This document shows, piece by piece, positions 6,025-9,958 of a DNA stretch of 9,958 nucleotides. Every line of letters begins with the position of its first letter. Position 1 is the stretch's first letter. The stretch spans positions 1 through 9,958 of the forward strand of contig JAUVKB010000073.1 of NCBI GenBank assembly GCA_030596405.1. Direction: 5' to 3'. The notes under the pieces are model-generated. The model ran no database searches. It was not told the DNA's origin and saw only the letters and a program-made list of their open reading frames with translations. This DNA comes from Deltaproteobacteria bacterium (GTDB taxonomy: Bacteria > Desulfobacterota > Desulfobacteria > Desulfobacterales > JAUVKB01). The translations under genes were made by a program, and so were the position numbers.

Positions 6025-7179
6025 ATGATTAACAGCAGAAGAAGAAGATCATTGATGCTTCGAGTCCAAAGAGCTGCACTTATAACCCTTAAAATCTTTT
6101 TTATTCTCAGTGCGTGTTGCGCAGTCTGTACTATCATAATTTGGAGGTTTGCCCCTTCCATGATTAATAGCGTGGACGCAAAGATCGTGTCAGGATACGT
6201 CAAGCATTACGAAAGTTCTTATAATAGAGCAATTAAGGCATTAGGCAAGGAGAATGGAGAGAAATGCGCTGAAAAACTGGAGAGGCTTCTGGAAGATTTA
6301 GATTACGTCAAAAAAGGCGATCGCCTGGATCCTTTGAAGCGACGTATTTTAAACAAGCTGGCCCAACAAAAAATTATGGGCGGAGAAGAAAGCGAAGCGT
6401 TAAAATATTTCCAGACCCTGATTGATTTTGACGAACGGGATCCTGGTGCACAGATTAGGCTGGCAAAATTCTTGAGATACAATATGGGGCGAAAAGAGGA
6501 AGCGGAAAATATAATAAAAAAACTATATAAACAATTTCCCTCTGCTCCGATTGTAGCAGACGTTTATGCATACATGCTAAACGGTGATAGCGATTTGTAC
6601 CCGGCTTTTCACAGAGCCTATAAACGATATGGAAAAATTGGGGGATTTGCAGGGCAGCGATGGTGGGTCTATTGGCATCAAAGAAAAAACATGCCCGATT
6701 CAACTGGAAAGACCCTGAGCCTGCACAAAAAACAGGTAATTCTTGAACCCGGCAGCGAGGTCTATGGGTATTATTTTACGATTACCCTGCCCCCCTCCCA
6801 AGCCAAATTAGAAAGGTTTCGGATTGATCCGGCGCCACACTCCAATCTAAGAATCAAAGACTGGAAGCTTACATTTGTTAAAGGCAGGCAAAAATTTTCT
6901 CACGACTCTCGGAATACGGATGTGAAGTGTCATGATATGAATTTTGACCGAAAAGGATTTTTGATAACCAGAGGGAAAACGGACCCGTATTTCCATTTTG
7001 TTTTAACAGAAGATTTAACAATGGGCCATGAGATTGAAATTCGGTTTTGTGCTCGTATCCTGCCAACTCTTCCCGAAAATATTAAAAAAATGCTCGGGAA
7101 TCCTTTTGCCGTGCAGGACTTGGCAAAACTTGTCAGTGAAGGCGAGCTTGAGTTTTTTAAAACGGTTCTTCCAAAATAG
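6025..7179 (+). CDS. Membrane-anchored TPR-like protein with beta-rich C-terminal domain
   Basis: The product has 384 residues. RRRR at 5-8 followed by one hydrophobic segment (about 17-40) gives an N-in signal anchor, with the rest in the periplasm. Residues about 52-185 are helical with TPR-like pairs, for example ESEALKYFQTLIDFDERDP (121-139) followed by GAQIRLAKFLRYNMGRKEEAE, typical of protein-interaction scaffolds. Residues about 228-345 are beta-rich and contain ERFRIDPAPHSNLRIKDWKL, a pattern resembling the 'RIDP...I' strand pair seen in sugar-binding-like accessory domains of polysaccharide proteins; this resemblance is from memory and weak. No catalytic motif is seen. The gene lies 35 bases after the phosphoesterase-like gene and 25 bases before the CotH-like gene, so it is very likely co-transcribed with both. 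The start ATG has AAGGG 10 bases upstream. The exact function is unknown. Confidence 0.75.
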   Translation: MINSRRRRSLMLRVQRAALITLKIFFILSACCAVCTIIIWRFAPSMINSVDAKIVSGYVKHYESSYNRAIKALGKENGEKCAEKLERLLEDLDYVKKGDRLDPLKRRILNKLAQQKIMGGEESEALKYFQTLIDFDERDPGAQIRLAKFLRYNMGRKEEAENIIKKLYKQFPSAPIVADVYAYMLNGDSDLYPAFHRAYKRYGKIGGFAGQRWWVYWHQRKNMPDSTGKTLSLHKKQVILEPGSEVYGYYFTITLPPSQAKLERFRIDPAPHSNLRIKDWKLTFVKGRQKFSHDSRNTDVKCHDMNFDRKGFLITRGKTDPYFHFVLTEDLTMGHEIEIRFCARILPTLPENIKKMLGNPFAVQDLAKLVSEGELEFFKTVLPK

Positions 7180-7204
7180 AGAGTCATCATAGGGTACCGC
7201 ATTG

Positions 7205-9835
7205 ATGAAGGGTGTTTTTGATAAGTTTTGCAGGGTTTTTCACTGGAGCTGGATTTTGACCGTGCCGGTGATGTTGCTGTTTTTGGTCTGGATAGCGGGT
7301 GTTATGCCAAGATACTGGGACTTTGGCATCCGTTATGGAACTTTCAAAAATGCGGCCAAGCTAAAGAATATCGGAGAGATGGAGTTCAAGCACCTCCTTC
7401 GCAAATTACAACTTAAATCTACGCCTGTCCTGAGCCATGATCGTCAAGACCTGCCTCAGATTAACTTGATTATAGAGGGTGGAGCAGAAGCGGAATTAAA
7501 CAGGAATCTCCCGCACTCAGGTCGTAATTACGTCAAGGCACAATTGATGTACCCGGACGGAAAACTCCTCAATGTAAAAATAAAATATCGCGGCGATTTT
7601 CACTGGCACTGGGCATTTTATAAAAAATCTATGCGAGTGAAGACAAAAAAGGGCAGGCTTTTCCTTGGAATGCGCCGGTTTAACCTAATCGCCCCGAAAT
7701 TTTCCGCGCAGGTCAACAATTATCTATCATACCGCCTTGCAGCGTATATGGGACTTCTGTCACCACGCGCCCATATGGTGAATGTATATGTCAACGCCGA
7801 GAACAGGGGCGTCCATCTCTTGGTGGAACAATTAAAGGAAATGACGCTGCGAAATAATGAAAGAATGCCCGGAGACCTTTACGTTGGGGAATTAATAGGA
7901 AGAGACGGCTATTCTGGCATTGTAAACCATGTATTTAAACACCCAAGACTTTGGAGTAAGGCCGCAATTAATAATCACTATGCGGAAGATTCCCATGCGC
8001 CTTTGGAAAGACTGTGTGGCTTGTTGGCCTCGCGAAAGGATGAGGAGGTCATGGCTGAATTACGAAATCTGCTCGATCTTGAAGCTTTTGGACGTTTTTC
8101 AGCATTTAGAACCCTTATTCAGAGTTATCACTACGGCCATTCACACAATTGGCGCCTCTATTACGATCCTTGGCGGAATATGTTTGAGCCTGTCGTCTGG
8201 GACCCCGACGGCTGGCATCCAGGCTGGATGCCAAAAGGTGAAAAAGGCGCAAATCCTGACATTTTTGGTTCACTTCTTGATGAAGCCCTCTGGAAGGATC
8301 AGCAATTTCTTCTGGGCCGGCACAAGGCGATCGACGAATTCTTTTCCTCTGGTTTAGATAATGTGTTTTTGGCGGAGGTGGATGATGTGATGCATTCTGT
8401 AGGAATCGCCGTTGAAAATGATCCATCTCTTGTTGCCATGCACAAAAGCCTTACTCCGAAAGAAGTTATCGCTTCTATGCGGCGGCTGCGAAATGACATC
8501 GAGGCTTTAAACAATGATATTTATAAAGTATTTCTTGGCGATCGAAAAAGGCTTATATATGCGGTAAACCCTGGCGACAAGAAATTACTTAAACTTTTGG
8601 TTGATGGACGTCAACCTGTTAGCCGTTTCCGGATAGAGTGTGCTTCTCCGCCTCAAGAGCCTTTGCATGCTCATGTTTCGTACCGGGTAGATGGACAAGA
8701 GCGAAAGGTGGACATTAGCGGAGCAATTACGTTAAGCGGCAAGTCAATACTTATAGACCTGCCTTTGTTGGCACGATTTAGTGAAAGGGGTGAAAAAAAG
8801 TACCCAGTAATGAAACAAAGCGTTTTAGTAAAGCCCGCCTACTACGAATTGCATTTGGATGGCATAGCCATGAACAAAAATTCCATTCAAAACATCTACG
8901 TAAGCCGGACTGCTGCTGCCGAGTTACGTGCCGAAAAAGTGGAGAATATAGCAAAAATTGAATTTACGGATACTTATGGCATTGTTTTGCCGAAACCGGT
9001 AAAAAGACAGAAAACCTGGCAAGGTTCTTTGGTCTTTAAAGGTGTTCGCAGAATCCGGGATGACATCAAGATCAAACCTGGAACAATTTTGCGGATGGCT
9101 AAAGGAGCCTCCTTAATAATTGAGGGGCGGCTTTTAGCCGGCGGAACCCCCAAAAAACCTATCCGTATTTTGGCGCAAGATCAAAAGCAAGGGCCTTGGG
9201 GGGTTTTTGCCTTGAGAGGGCCAAAGGCGGAAGGCTCGGTACTTAACTACTGTGAATTTTCCGGTGGAAGCGGCTTAAAGAGCGAGCTTTATGAATACAG
9301 CGCCATGTTTTCCGCCCATGATGTCAAGGGGGTGGAGGTAAAAAACTGCCGTTTTCGAGATAGCCGGGTTGTTGATGATATGGTCCATGCAGTCTATTCA
9401 GATATTCGCTTTAAAAATTGCGCCTTTGAAGGCGCCCCCTTCGATGCGGTAGATCTGGATATCTGCAGGGCAGTGATTGAGAATTGCCGGTTTATGAACA
9501 ATGGAAACGATTCGCTGGATTTAATGACTTCCAATGTCGTGGTTAAGGATACATTGTTCAGAAACAGTGGGGATAAGGGGGTATCGGTTGGTGAAGGCTC
9601 AAACCTGCTTGCCGTTAATGTGAAGTTCATGAAAAATAAAATCGGTGTTCAGGCAAAAGACAGTTCGCAGTGTACACTCTATAATGCGGAATTTATCAAC
9701 AACAGGATAGCCGTGGATGCATACAAAAAAAACTGGCGTTACGACGGTGGCGGAACTGTGCGCCTGTACAAGGGCCATTTATCCTGTAATGATTCGAACT
9801 TTACGGCCGATAAGAGGTCCAAAATATCTATCTAG
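7205..9835 (+). CDS. CotH-kinase-like protein fused to a C-terminal parallel beta-helix, membrane-anchored
   Basis: The product has 876 residues from ATG 7205; a TTG at 7202 would add one. The spacing of the upstream AGGG fits either start. A membrane segment at about 14-34 anchors it with the bulk outside. Residues about 80-450 match the CotH spore-coat kinase fold: KIKYRGDFHWHW...KKSMRVK (125-146), NRGVHLLVEQLKE (200-212, E208), HSHNWRLYYDP (312-322) and PVVWDPDG (329-336), where D333 is the probable metal-binding Asp. CotH proteins are atypical ATP-dependent protein kinases. Residues about 450-600 are an intermediate beta-rich region. From about 622 comes a beta-helix: a cap (KPGTILRMAKGASLIIEGRL, ending in GGTPKKPIRIL) and then rungs with recurring NC.F and N-rich turns to about 840, as in NosD-like carbohydrate-binding or surface-fibre domains. 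It is the last gene of the operon. The substrate is unknown; likely roles are phosphorylation or assembly of envelope material. Confidence 0.85.
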   Translation: MKGVFDKFCRVFHWSWILTVPVMLLFLVWIAGVMPRYWDFGIRYGTFKNAAKLKNIGEMEFKHLLRKLQLKSTPVLSHDRQDLPQINLIIEGGAEAELNRNLPHSGRNYVKAQLMYPDGKLLNVKIKYRGDFHWHWAFYKKSMRVKTKKGRLFLGMRRFNLIAPKFSAQVNNYLSYRLAAYMGLLSPRAHMVNVYVNAENRGVHLLVEQLKEMTLRNNERMPGDLYVGELIGRDGYSGIVNHVFKHPRLWSKAAINNHYAEDSHAPLERLCGLLASRKDEEVMAELRNLLDLEAFGRFSAFRTLIQSYHYGHSHNWRLYYDPWRNMFEPVVWDPDGWHPGWMPKGEKGANPDIFGSLLDEALWKDQQFLLGRHKAIDEFFSSGLDNVFLAEVDDVMHSVGIAVENDPSLVAMHKSLTPKEVIASMRRLRNDIEALNNDIYKVFLGDRKRLIYAVNPGDKKLLKLLVDGRQPVSRFRIECASPPQEPLHAHVSYRVDGQERKVDISGAITLSGKSILIDLPLLARFSERGEKKYPVMKQSVLVKPAYYELHLDGIAMNKNSIQNIYVSRTAAAELRAEKVENIAKIEFTDTYGIVLPKPVKRQKTWQGSLVFKGVRRIRDDIKIKPGTILRMAKGASLIIEGRLLAGGTPKKPIRILAQDQKQGPWGVFALRGPKAEGSVLNYCEFSGGSGLKSELYEYSAMFSAHDVKGVEVKNCRFRDSRVVDDMVHAVYSDIRFKNCAFEGAPFDAVDLDICRAVIENCRFMNNGNDSLDLMTSNVVVKDTLFRNSGDKGVSVGEGSNLLAVNVKFMKNKIGVQAKDSSQCTLYNAEFINNRIAVDAYKKNWRYDGGGTVRLYKGHLSCNDSNFTADKRSKISI

Positions 9836-9845
9836 TGTCCATCCA

Positions 9846-9861
9846 CGGATATAACTATCCG
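9846..9861 (+). repeat. Hairpin downstream of the operon
   Basis: CGGATA-TAAC-TATCCG is a perfect 6-base stem with a 4-base loop, 10 bases after the stop of the CotH-like gene. An A-rich stretch follows rather than T, so it is not itself a terminator but may protect the mRNA end. Confidence 0.45.
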
Positions 9862-9869
9862 GAATAAAT

Positions 9870-9908
9870 AAAAAAAGCGCATTTTGCAGTGGCATTTTTT
9901 TTCTTTTT
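9870..9908 (+). terminator. Probable intrinsic terminator of the three-gene operon
   Basis: Seven A residues and GC (9870-9878) can pair with GC-A-T8 (9892-9902), with a bulged A, and the T-run continues as CTTTTT to 9908. The A-run/T-run layout suggests a terminator usable from either side, although the GC part of the stem is short. It lies 34 bases beyond the last stop codon. Confidence 0.5.
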
Positions 9909-9958
9909 GTAGTATGTTAGAAAGTGATAACAAACTGATATAACTACAAAACAGAAAA
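9909..9958. other. Start of the next intergenic region
   Basis: No gene begins before the window ends. The 10-base word GATATAACTA occurs at 9848-9857 and again at 9937-9946, and a TGATAA occurs at 9925-9930. A TATAAC at 9940-9945 could be a -10 for a gene outside the window, but no good -35 is seen. Confidence 0.3.

Noticed and set aside
8115..8514. Minus-strand frames of 71-103 codons inside the CotH-like gene
   Set aside because: Antisense shadows of a well-supported coding region with no ribosome binding sites or recognisable domains.

Overview
The window has about 44% GC (my estimate) and is gene-dense. It holds two unrelated gene neighbourhoods that point away from each other across an AT-rich, largely non-coding gap. 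A fused adenosylcobalamin-dependent acyl-CoA mutase with its own G-protein domain, a stand-alone MobB, and long secreted or anchored surface proteins together suggest a Gram-negative anaerobe, most likely a member of the Desulfobacterota (former Deltaproteobacteria). That assignment is inference from gene content; no rRNA or other taxonomic marker is present.

Left part, minus strand. Positions 1-2199 encode the N-terminal two thirds (733 residues) of an IcmF-type mutase: B12-binding domain, MeaB-like G domain, linker and the start of the mutase barrel. The gene runs off the left edge. After a 302-base gap with a likely promoter and two small palindromes come an HD-domain phosphohydrolase (2502-3296) and, upstream of it, mobB (3300-3782). 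MobB and the HD protein lie in the same reading frame. They are separated by one TAA codon and one further codon, and the HD gene apparently starts at TTG, so they form a tightly coupled pair with a good sigma70-like promoter at 3854-3882.

Middle, 3783-4537. This is about 750 bases without a convincing large gene. It contains the mobB promoter with a TGATAA palindrome, an inverted repeat, several short open frames on both strands that look like decayed or repeated sequence, and one 46-codon candidate small gene (4391-4531) with a good ribosome binding site that ends 6 bases before the next gene.

Right part, plus strand. Three closely spaced genes form an apparent operon whose products all act outside the cytoplasm. 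The first is a signal-peptide-bearing protein with the fold of a purple-acid-phosphatase-like metallophosphoesterase (4538-5989) in which several metal-ligand motifs are destroyed. The second is a membrane-anchored TPR-like protein with a beta-rich C-terminal domain (6025-7179). The third is a membrane-anchored CotH-kinase-like protein fused to a C-terminal parallel beta-helix (7205-9835). A terminator-like A-run/T-run hairpin follows. The most interesting candidate system is this trio: a predicted envelope assembly or modification module pairing a CotH-kinase/beta-helix fusion with a degenerate phosphatase-like partner and a TPR scaffold. Its function cannot be read from the sequence, but a role in modifying or assembling a surface structure such as a polysaccharide or protein layer is a reasonable hypothesis.
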